The notes under the pieces: model-generated
The model's database searches: none
Seen by the model: the letters and a program-made list of their open reading frames with translations, nothing else
Told to the model about the DNA's origin: nothing
In this document: positions 1 to 5,360 of the stretch, piece after piece
Numbering within the stretch: position 1 is the stretch's first letter
Layout: the number at the start of each line of letters is the position of its first letter
Program-made: the position numbers and the translations under genes
Assembly (NCBI GenBank): GCA_020062605.1
Contig: JAGUWA010000097.1
Coordinates: 1 to 9,230 of the forward strand
Source: Parvibaculum sp.
GTDB taxonomy: Bacteria > Pseudomonadota > Alphaproteobacteria > Parvibaculales > Parvibaculaceae
DNA: 9,230 bases
Direction of reading: 5' to 3'

Positions 1-195
1 GCCCGCGCCGGTCAGCGCATAGCCGGTCGGTTCCCGCACGAAGAGCTTCGCGCCGAGGCGTTTTTCCAGCGTCGCGATGTGCCGGCCCACCGTGGCATGG
101 CTGAGCTTGAGCCGCCGGCCCGCGCCGGAAAGGCTTTGCGTATCCACCACCGCGAGGAAAATCCGGTAGGCGTCCCAATTGGCGTCGTTGTTCAT
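1..195 (-). CDS. LysR-family transcriptional regulator, N-terminal part (gene runs off the window)
   Basis: Reading left from the ATG at 193-195 gives 65 residues that form the winged helix-turn-helix of a LysR-type regulator. The protein opens MNNDANWDAYRIFLAVVDTQ, followed by SLSGAGRRLKLSHATVGRHI (recognition-helix region), then TLEKRLGAKLF and REPTGYALT. The order 'F..V...SLS.A...L..S..TV.RHI..LE..LG.KLF.R...G..LT' is the standard LysR DNA-binding signature. The effector-binding domain lies outside the window, so ligand and target cannot be inferred. No good Shine-Dalgarno sequence precedes the ATG. The gene is divergent from the nitronate monooxygenase-like gene, the usual LysR layout, so that gene is a candidate target (inference). 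A 14-bp palindrome lies 6 nt upstream of the start. Confidence 0.9.
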   Translation of the reverse strand, partial: MNNDANWDAYRIFLAVVDTQSLSGAGRRLKLSHATVGRHIATLEKRLGAKLFVREPTGYALTGAG

Positions 196-200
196 GGCTG

Positions 201-214
201 AACAATCTGTTGTT
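201..214. promoter_or_regulatory. Short palindrome next to the LysR start, possible operator
   Basis: AACAA-TCTG-TTGTT is a perfect 5-bp inverted repeat with a 4-nt spacer. It lies in the 226-bp divergent intergenic region (196-421), only 6 nt from the LysR start codon. LysR regulators often bind dyads in such regions and repress their own gene, so this is a candidate operator. It does not show a clean T-N11-A box, and a 5-bp arm can arise by chance. I could not pick convincing -35/-10 boxes in the rest of the intergenic region. Confidence 0.25.
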
Positions 215-409
215 TGATCTTGGATCGGGAGATTGCGCTGGTTTTCCCGTCAATTCAAGCATTTGCGAAGGCTGGGGAGACGCTGCGGCAAGGCGTTTTT
301 CCCTTTTTTGCGAGGGATTCGCGGCGTGCAAATGGCTCGGCGCATCTGCTAAAACCGGAACATCGAAGAATTGAGAGGATCGGCTCCTGAAACCGCCGGG
401 CCTCATCGA

Positions 410-415
410 GGGGAG
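410..415 (+). promoter_or_regulatory. Ribosome binding site that sets the TTG start of the nitronate monooxygenase-like gene
   Basis: GGGGAG lies 6 nt before the TTG at 422-424. It supports that TTG over the earlier in-frame TTG at 371, which has no comparable site and would add 17 residues with no family character. Confidence 0.7.
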
Positions 416-421
416 AGAAAA

Positions 422-1420
422 TTGATCAAAACCAGATTCACCGAACTCTTCGGGGTCGAACACCCGATCGTGCAGGGCGGCATGCAATGGGTCGGCCGCG
501 CCGAACTCGTGGCCGCCGTCGCCAATGCCGGCGCGCTTGGTTTCATCACCGCGCTCACGCAGCCGACGCCGGACGACCTGCGCAAGGAAATCGAGAAGTG
601 CAAAGGGCTCACCGACCGGCCCTTCGGCGTGAACCTCACCATCCTTCCGGCCCTGAAGCCGCCGCCCTATGCCGAGTATCGCCAGGCGATCATCGAGTCG
701 GGCGTGAAGATCGTCGAAACCGCTGGCTACAAGCCGCAGGAACATGTCGACGATTTCAAGAAGCACGGCATCAAGGTCATTCACAAATGCACGGCGGTCC
801 GTCATGCGCTTTCGGCTGAGCGCATGGGCGTCGATGCCATCTCGATCGACGGCTTCGAATGCGCGGGCCATCCCGGCGAGGATGACATTCCGGGCCTGAT
901 CCTCATTCCGGCTGCTACCGACAAGGTGAAGATCCCGATGATCGCGAGCGGAGGCTTCGGCGATGCGCGCGGCCTCGTCGCGGCGCTCGCGCTGGGTGCC
1001 GAAGGCGTCAACATGGGCACGCGTTTCATGTGCACCAAGGAAAGCGCCATCCACCAGAAGGTGAAGGAACAGATCGTCGCCAATGACGAGCGCTCCACCG
1101 ACCTCATCTTCCGCACGCTCCACAACACGGCGCGCGTGGCCAAGAACGCGGTAAGCCAGGAAGTCGTCGAGATCGAGAAGAAGGGCGGCGCCAAGATTGA
1201 GGACATCGCCCATCTCGTCGCGGGCGCGCGCGGCCGCGTCGTCTATGAGCAGGGCGACCCCGATTACGGCATCTGGTCGGCCGGCATGGTGCAAGGCCTC
1301 ATCCACGACATTCCCTCGTGCCAGGAACTCGTGACCCGCATGGTCCGCGAGGCGGAAGAGATCATCCGCACACGGCTCAACCGCATGGCCGGCATCTCGG
1401 TGGCGCAGGCCGCCGAATAA
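422..1420 (+). CDS. Nitronate monooxygenase / 2-nitropropane dioxygenase-family flavoprotein
   Basis: This is a 332-aa FMN-dependent TIM-barrel enzyme of the NMO family (Pfam PF03060), which also includes FabK-type enoyl reductases. The N-terminus GVEHPIVQGGMQWVG (residues 11-25) is the classic first strand and FMN-contact segment. AGHPGED (148-154) carries the His (H150) at the position of the catalytic base. IASGGFGDARGL (174-185) and ALGAEGVNMGTRF (189-202) are the FMN-phosphate loops. Family members oxidise alkyl nitronates to carbonyl compounds and nitrite. Many bacterial members have unproven substrates, so an acyl-CoA-linked or detoxifying role is equally open. No signal peptide, so cytosolic. 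The TTG start is chosen from the Shine-Dalgarno sequence; an upstream TTG at 371 is the alternative. The gene is monocistronic: divergent from the LysR gene and closed by a strong terminator 25 nt downstream. Confidence 0.88.
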   Translation: MIKTRFTELFGVEHPIVQGGMQWVGRAELVAAVANAGALGFITALTQPTPDDLRKEIEKCKGLTDRPFGVNLTILPALKPPPYAEYRQAIIESGVKIVETAGYKPQEHVDDFKKHGIKVIHKCTAVRHALSAERMGVDAISIDGFECAGHPGEDDIPGLILIPAATDKVKIPMIASGGFGDARGLVAALALGAEGVNMGTRFMCTKESAIHQKVKEQIVANDERSTDLIFRTLHNTARVAKNAVSQEVVEIEKKGGAKIEDIAHLVAGARGRVVYEQGDPDYGIWSAGMVQGLIHDIPSCQELVTRMVREAEEIIRTRLNRMAGISVAQAAE

Positions 1421-1445
1421 GCCGGAGAGCAATCTGAAAGCAGAG

Positions 1446-1472
1446 CCCGCGCCGGAAACGGCGCGGGTTTTT
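1446..1472 (+). terminator. Rho-independent terminator after the nitronate monooxygenase-like gene
   Basis: A perfect 9-bp stem, CCCGCGCCG (1446-1454) with CGGCGCGGG (1459-1467), closes a GAAA tetraloop and is followed directly by TTTTT (1468-1472). On the opposite strand the hairpin is followed only by a weak T-poor tract, but the stop codon of a minus-strand coding remnant abuts it (1473-1475). It may therefore once have served two convergent genes. Confidence 0.92.
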
Positions 1473-1560
1473 CTATTCCTTCCTCGACATCGCGATCCGG
1501 TGCAGCCCTTTCGGGTCGATTATCTGGATGCTGCGATAGCCCGTTGCAACGAGCCCCTCC
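1473..1560 (-). pseudogene. C-terminal remnant of an unidentified gene, 5' part deleted
   Basis: On the minus strand a frame ending in TAG at 1473-1475 encodes a natural-looking C-terminus: EAEGLVATGYRSIQIIDPKG followed by LHRIAMSRKE and stop. The frame is closed upstream by a TGA at 1575-1577, so at most about 33 codons remain, with no start codon of their own. The stop lies directly against the terminator hairpin, as expected for the true 3' end of a gene convergent with the nitronate monooxygenase-like gene. At its 5' side it runs into the truncated TauD-like fragment on the other strand. I do not recognise the family. The call rests on the character of the peptide and the context, and it could be a chance reading frame. 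Confidence 0.4.
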
Positions 1561-2079
1561 GCCTCGACGCTCCTTCACTCGAAAGTCGTGCCGCCCGTCG
1601 GCGGCGATACGCTCTATGCGGACTGTGCGCGCGCATATGACGCACTGTCCGCCACCATGAAAAATCTGCTCGACGGGCTCGTTGCGATCCACAGCGCGGC
1701 GCTCCCCTATGGCACGAAGGGCGTCTTCGCGCAGGAGACGGAAGCGCGGACAATGAAAATCATTGTCAGTGAGGAGGCGGAGAAAGCCTGTCCGCATCCG
1801 CTCGTTCGCACGCACCCCGTGACGGGCCGGAAGGCGCTCTTTGTAAGCCCCGTCTACACGGTCGGCATAGAAGGCATGACTCATGCGGAATCCGCGGCAA
1901 TCCTCGGTTTTCTCTACGCTCACATGACGAAAGATGAATTCGTTTACAGGCATCGCTGGCAGCCCGACATGCTGACCATGTGGGACAATAGATGCACTTT
2001 GCATTTCGCCGACGGAGGCTATGACGGTCACCTGCGAGTCATGCATCGCACCACCGTCGCGGATGATGTGCCTCATTAA
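1561..2079 (+). pseudogene. TauD/TfdA-family 2-oxoglutarate dioxygenase, N-terminally truncated
   Basis: An open frame of about 172 codons matches the C-terminal 60% of Fe(II)/2-oxoglutarate dioxygenases of the TauD/TfdA type (PF02668). The VVPPVGGDTLYA segment follows the core region. RTHPVTGRKALFV is the conserved strand after the insert. FLYAHMTKDEF and HRWQPDMLTMWDNRCTLHFA carry the third iron ligand (His of LHF), and RVMHRTTV carries the 2-oxoglutarate-binding Arg. The first roughly 110 residues, with the HxD iron-ligand pair, are absent. In this frame a TAG at 1537-1539 blocks upstream reading, and nothing to the left resembles the missing part. A GTG at 1588 could start a 163-aa peptide, but without HxD it could not hold iron. 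The rest of the frame is intact and family-like, which suggests recent loss. The original substrate (sulfonate, aryloxyalkanoate or other) cannot be told. Confidence 0.85.
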
Positions 2080-2568
2080 CATGCGCACATTTTGCAGGCA
2101 GTTTTTGGCTGTTGTCCCACGTCGGGACAGGCCGGTTTGAATTGTGCGTCTACGGACGATTCTGCTTTTCCGGCGAACCCGTCTGATCTAGGATCGTTTT
2201 GTCGGGTTACGTCCGGTTCATTTGCCCCCAAGCCCCGCCGGACGGCGTCCGACAGTTGTTCCAGTCTTGTTGACTGGCTGCCTGGTGTGGATGTCCGCGG
2301 CGGACCGTCCTCCCTTACCGCTTCGGCCTCAACATCCGGCGATCTTGTTGGCACGCACCCGAGCGTGCCTTCGCGGTGGATGCGGATGAGTTGCTGGCGA
2401 CCCCTTGCCCCCCACGCCGCGGCAGCTCGCGTACCCGCAAACTCCCATCGCCCCCCGGGGCCGGCGCAAGCCGCGCCCCCGGGGTAGAGGGGCGGGCTTT
2501 CAGAGTCGTTCACCGTTTCATGCAGCCAATGCCGTCATCTGCCATGTTGACGGTATGTGTGTGCTTTC
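2080..2568. other. Unassigned GC-rich stretch with several hairpins, no supported gene
   Basis: About 490 bp between the TauD-like pseudogene and the repeat pair. Long open frames exist on both strands (131 codons plus, 145 codons minus), but neither reads like a protein: they are rich in Ser/Pro/Arg with no family motif. Visible inverted repeats are TGTCCC/GGGACA (2113-2118 and 2124-2129), GTCCG/CGGAC (2293-2297 and 2301-2305), GGCACGC/GCGTGCC (2350-2356 and 2363-2369) and a large GC stem at 2453-2484. None has a T-tract, so these are not simple terminators. The stretch may be debris of a mobile element or decayed genes. I could not match it to an insertion-sequence family. Confidence 0.4.
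2453..2484. other. Strong GC hairpin with a GNRA (GCAA) tetraloop
   Basis: CGGC-GCAA-GCCG (2462-2473) forms the tip. GGGG (2457-2460) can pair with a CCCC run at 2476-2480, and CCCC (2453-2456) with GGGG (2481-2484), extending the stem to about 12 pairs with small bulges. The downstream bases are purine-rich rather than T-rich, so it is not a standard intrinsic terminator. It could be a structured RNA element or simply a product of very GC-rich sequence. Confidence 0.4.
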
Positions 2569-2620
2569 CACCCTCCCCCTGTGGGAGGGTCAAACCGTCG
2601 AAGACGGTTTGGGGAGGGGT
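2569..2620 (+). repeat. Structured intergenic repeat, copy A
   Basis: The unit runs CACCCTCCCC, CTGT, GGGAGGGT, a variable inner hairpin, then GGGGAGGGGT. Two mutually exclusive folds are visible. ACCCTCCC (2570-2577) can pair with the near GGGAGGGT (2583-2590, loop CCTGT) or with the distal GGGGAGGGGT (2611-2620). An inner stem AAACCGTC/GACGGTTT (2592-2599 and 2603-2610, loop GAA) forms in either case. It shares its frame with copies B and C, but the inner stem sequence differs while staying paired. Repeats of this kind are widespread between genes in alphaproteobacteria. Confidence 0.8.
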
Positions 2621-2662
2621 AAGCGAGGAAAACGGAAGGCGAGTCGTTAGTCGGTAGCGGAG

Positions 2663-2728
2663 TCCCCCTCCCCGAAATTTGTTTCGCTGACGCTCCACGA
2701 ATTTCGACCCTCCCACAGGGGTAGGGTG
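2663..2728 (-). repeat. Structured intergenic repeat, copy B (inverted relative to A)
   Basis: Read on the minus strand it begins ACCCTACCCC, CTGT, GGGAGGGTCGAAATTCG, then a longer central part, and ends AAATTTCGGGGAGGGG. Its first 22 bases (2706-2727) match the start of copy A at 21 of 22 positions in the opposite orientation. A and B therefore form inverted arms about 114 bp apart and could fold into one large hairpin. The centre differs from A and C and is less well paired. The copy lies 61 bp past the 3' end of the DMT transporter gene and could serve as its transcript end. Confidence 0.75.
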
Positions 2729-2788
2729 GGAAGAGACACATCGAACGCGGCTCCTCGCAATAACGATTTCAACAAGATCGAAAACGCT

Positions 2789-3694
2789 TCAGCGCGAAAA
2801 AATCAGCAGCAGGATGCCGCCGATCACCATCGCGATGCCGGTGAGTTCCAGCGCGTTCGTCTTTTCGCGGAACAGGAAGTGCGAGGAGATGAAGGTGAAG
2901 ACGAGTTCGATCTGGCCGAGCGCACGCACATAGGCGGCGTTCTGGATCGTCATCGCTGTGAACCATCCCATCGAAGCGAGCGCGCCCGCAAGGCCTACCA
3001 GGCCGCTCACCCGCCAGGTACGGAACGCGGCGATGAGTTCGCCCGGATGGCGCAGCCGCAGCCACACCGTCATCGCAACGGTCTGGATGATGAGGACGGC
3101 GACGAGCGTGTAGGCGGCGGCGAGCAGGAAATCCGCCTCCTCGAGCGACAGCGAGGCGGCGCGGTAGCAGACCGCCGCGATCCCGTAGCAGGCGCCCGAG
3201 CCGATCCCCATCAGCGTCGGCCGTTCGCCGAGCGAGCGCCAGAAGGCGCCAAGCGTGAGATGCGACTGCGCGATCGAGATGGCGATGACGCCCGCGAGCG
3301 AAATGAGGATAGCGGCGAAAGCACCAACGCTCAGATGGTCGCCCAGCACCACGATGCCGAAAAGCGCCGTCTGGATCGTTTCCGTCTTCGAATAGGTCGT
3401 ACCGACCGCGAAATTGCGATAGGCGAAAAGCGCGACGAGCAGCACCGTGCCCCATATCTGCGCGACGCCGCCGATGGTGGCATAGGCAAGGAACGTCGCA
3501 TTGGGGGTGGGCAGCGCCGCGCCGCCGAATGACGCAAGCGCGAAAAGGTAAAACGCCGCCACAGGCAATCCGTAGACGAAGCGCACATAGGTCGCGCCGA
3601 TCGCCGACATCTGGCCGGTGAGCTGCTTCTGCAGTGTCGAGCGCAGGTTCTGCAGGAACGCAGCCGCGACCGTCAGCGCAATCCAGAGTGGCAT
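2789..3694 (-). CDS. EamA/DMT-superfamily integral membrane transporter
   Basis: The 301-aa hydrophobic protein has about ten predicted membrane segments (around residues 3-15, 33-55, 68-90, 97-117, 122-142, 161-181, 188-210, 228-250, 256-275 and 281-299). This is the usual architecture of two EamA repeats of five segments (PF00892). The last part, ALGQIELVFTFISSHFLFRE followed by LTGIAMVIGGILLL, is the typical end of the second repeat: a conserved acidic helix, a short loop and a glycine-rich final segment. Members of the drug/metabolite transporter superfamily move small metabolites, often outward, across the inner membrane; substrate is not predictable. The start codon lies 15 nt past the stop of the upstream serine hydrolase gene and has no strong Shine-Dalgarno sequence, which suggests translational coupling within one transcript. 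The ATG choice leaves a normal family length. Confidence 0.9.
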   Translation of the reverse strand: MPLWIALTVAAAFLQNLRSTLQKQLTGQMSAIGATYVRFVYGLPVAAFYLFALASFGGAALPTPNATFLAYATIGGVAQIWGTVLLVALFAYRNFAVGTTYSKTETIQTALFGIVVLGDHLSVGAFAAILISLAGVIAISIAQSHLTLGAFWRSLGERPTLMGIGSGACYGIAAVCYRAASLSLEEADFLLAAAYTLVAVLIIQTVAMTVWLRLRHPGELIAAFRTWRVSGLVGLAGALASMGWFTAMTIQNAAYVRALGQIELVFTFISSHFLFREKTNALELTGIAMVIGGILLLIFSR

Positions 3695-3709
3695 GATGTG
3701 GGGCTGCCG

Positions 3710-4951
3710 CTATTCGATGACGGCGCCGTAGACGAGCTGCTGCAGTTGCGGACGGAACGGATAGGTGGAGGAGGGATAGAGCTGCGTCATGAAAATGGCG
3801 ATCAGGTCTTCTTCCGGATCGATCCAGAAATAGGTCGATGCCGCGCCGCCCCAGGAGAAATTGCCGGCCGAGCCGACGGCCTGCGCGTCGGCGGGGTCGA
3901 GCACCACCTGGAAGCCGAGGCCGAAGCCGGAGCCTTCCGCCGCGAGTTCGCTGAAGGCGGAGATCGACATTTCCTTCATCGTCTTGCCGCCGGGCAGGTG
4001 GTTCACGGTCATGAATTCGATGGTCTTCGGCGAACAGATGCGCACGCCATCGAGCTCGCCGCCATTGAGCAGCATCTGGCAGAAGCGCCAGTAATCCGTG
4101 ATGGTCGAGGTGAGCCCCCCGCCGCCCGAAAGAAAGCGCGGCGGCTTCGCATAGGAGCTCGTTTCGTTGCCCACATCCATGATGCCGGACTTCTTCGTCC
4201 TCGGATCGCGGAAATAATTGGTCGCGAAGCGGTCGAGCTTTTCCTTCGGCACGAAGAAGCCCGTATCGTTCATGCCGAGCGGCGCGAAGATGCGCGAGGC
4301 GAGGAACTCGTCGAGTGGACGCCCGGAAAGGACTTCCACGAGATGGCCGCAGACGTCCGTCGAGACGGAATAGTTCCAGTGCGTGCCGGGCGAGAAGAGA
4401 AGCGGAATCTTCCCCAGCGCTTCGACCGTTTCCTTGAGCGTGAGGCTGACCGTGTTCGCGCCTTCGATCCCGGCCTTGCGGTAGAGCGCGTCCACCGGGT
4501 GCTCATACATGAAGCCATAGGTGAGGCCCGACGTATGCGTCATCAGGTCCCGGATGGTCATTTCCCTGTCGCAGGGCTTCGTCTCGTATTTCTCCGCCGT
4601 GCCGCCCGCCCAGACCTTGAGGTCCTTGAACGCGGGGATGTAGCGCGAAACGGGATGGCTGAGCTGAAAATGCCCTTCTTCATAGAGCATCATCAGCGCG
4701 AGGCTCGTGATCGGCTTCGTCATCGAATAGATGCGGAAGATCGTGTCCTTCTCCATCGGAAGGGCGCGTTCGCGGTCGCGCTGGCCCGTCGCCTCGAAAT
4801 GGGCGATCTCGCCATGCCGCGAGATGAGCGTCGAAAAGCCCGCGATCTTACCCCGGTCGACATAAGACCTGAAGTAGTTCTGGATATAGGCGAGCCGCGA
4901 CGGATCGAGGCCGACATCTTCCGGTTTTGCGATGCGGGGCATGACGTTCAT
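3710..4951 (-). CDS. SxxK serine hydrolase, family VIII esterase / class C beta-lactamase-like
   Basis: The 413-aa protein belongs to the beta-lactamase superfamily (PF00144, COG1680). The nucleophile motif is SMTK (S76, K79) in FRIYSMTKPITS. The second motif is Y194 in HWNYSVSTDV. The third is the W-G-G type (W367-G369) in GNFSWGGAASTYFW, where class C beta-lactamases have KTG. YSMTK with W-x-G is typical of family VIII carboxylesterases such as EstB of Burkholderia gladioli, which act on short esters and sometimes beta-lactams. RDLMTHTSGLTYG (134-146) is the conserved helix after the active site. No signal peptide is seen, so it is probably cytosolic. A Shine-Dalgarno sequence, GGAGGA (minus strand, 4958-4963), sits 6 nt from the ATG and supports this start over the ATG three codons in. 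It lies between a 98-aa gene and the DMT transporter, with short gaps. Substrate unknown. Confidence 0.92.
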   Translation of the reverse strand: MNVMPRIAKPEDVGLDPSRLAYIQNYFRSYVDRGKIAGFSTLISRHGEIAHFEATGQRDRERALPMEKDTIFRIYSMTKPITSLALMMLYEEGHFQLSHPVSRYIPAFKDLKVWAGGTAEKYETKPCDREMTIRDLMTHTSGLTYGFMYEHPVDALYRKAGIEGANTVSLTLKETVEALGKIPLLFSPGTHWNYSVSTDVCGHLVEVLSGRPLDEFLASRIFAPLGMNDTGFFVPKEKLDRFATNYFRDPRTKKSGIMDVGNETSSYAKPPRFLSGGGGLTSTITDYWRFCQMLLNGGELDGVRICSPKTIEFMTVNHLPGGKTMKEMSISAFSELAAEGSGFGLGFQVVLDPADAQAVGSAGNFSWGGAASTYFWIDPEEDLIAIFMTQLYPSSTYPFRPQLQQLVYGAVIE

Positions 4952-4977
4952 GGGGTGTCCTCCGGGAGCGTTTCTTT

Positions 4978-5274
4978 TCAGTCTTTTTGGGGCGGCGCCG
5001 AGAGCGCGCGGAACAGGTCTTCGGCGCTTCGCGAGCGCGCGGTCGCGGTTCCCTTATCCTCGGCCCCCATCGCGATCGCCTCCCAGCCTTCGGGCGTCTT
5101 CCTCAGCCGGAAGCTCGGCCGCAAATGGCCGCAGCGCGTGAGATAGGGCGCGAGGACGCCTTGCGCGTTCTTGCGGAATTCGAGATCGAACGGGGACCCT
5201 TCGGCGGCTGCCGTCAGCCGCCGGCGGTCGTGCTCGGTAATGAGATCGCCGGGAAACCGGACAATGCTGCCCAA
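4978..5274 (-). CDS. Hypothetical 98-aa protein with TTG start
   Basis: A small protein I do not recognise, beginning MGSIVRFPGDLITEHDRRRL. It is basic in the middle (RPSFRLRKTPEGWEAIAM, residues 52-69) and has an acidic and polar tail (SAEDLFRALSAPPQKD). It has no membrane segment, signal peptide or cysteine pair; the single Cys is in RCGH (48-51). The middle looks like a short beta-hairpin region. The TTG at 5272-5274 is supported by AGGGG (minus strand, 5282-5286) 7 nt upstream, and there is no in-frame ATG in the first 60 residues. The frame ends 26 nt before the downstream esterase start, so the two are probably co-transcribed. That it is a real gene is inferred from the ribosome binding site, the spacing and the natural composition. 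Confidence 0.65.
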   Translation of the reverse strand: MGSIVRFPGDLITEHDRRRLTAAAEGSPFDLEFRKNAQGVLAPYLTRCGHLRPSFRLRKTPEGWEAIAMGAEDKGTATARSRSAEDLFRALSAPPQKD

Positions 5275-5360
5275 GGAGAAGCCCCTGTACCGTTGTTCTG
5301 GGGGCGCAGTCTACACGAGCCGCGCGAAAATTGGCTCCCGTATTTGTCGCAGGGGCGGGC

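Noticed and set aside
371..421. Upstream TTG at 371 as the start of the nitronate monooxygenase-like gene.
   Set aside because: It would add 17 residues with no family match, while the TTG at 422 has a GGGGAG site at the right distance.
1264..2088. A 274-codon minus-strand frame spanning the end of the flavoprotein gene, the terminator and the TauD-like fragment.
   Set aside because: It crosses two unrelated coding regions and a terminator in antisense, and its peptide has no family character. The TauD match on the plus strand explains most of it.
2092..2513. Overlapping long open frames on both strands (131 and 145 codons) as candidate genes.
   Set aside because: Neither has a good ribosome binding site or a recognisable motif. 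Both are Pro/Ser/Arg-rich, as expected from stop-poor GC-rich DNA.
2569..2728. The A/B repeat pair as a CRISPR array or insertion-sequence terminal repeats.
   Set aside because: There are only two units, in opposite orientation, without spacer-like periodicity. No transposase or target duplication is visible, and a third copy lies elsewhere in a plain intergenic region.
2726..3532. A 268-codon plus-strand frame opposite the DMT transporter.
   Set aside because: The Arg/Asp/Glu-rich composition is typical of an antisense shadow of a hydrophobic protein; the transporter on the other strand is clear.
3698..5146. A 482-codon plus-strand frame opposite the 413-aa serine hydrolase.
   Set aside because: It is the antisense shadow of a gene with SMTK, YSV and WGG motifs. 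Its own peptide is Arg/Glu-rich with no recognisable domain.
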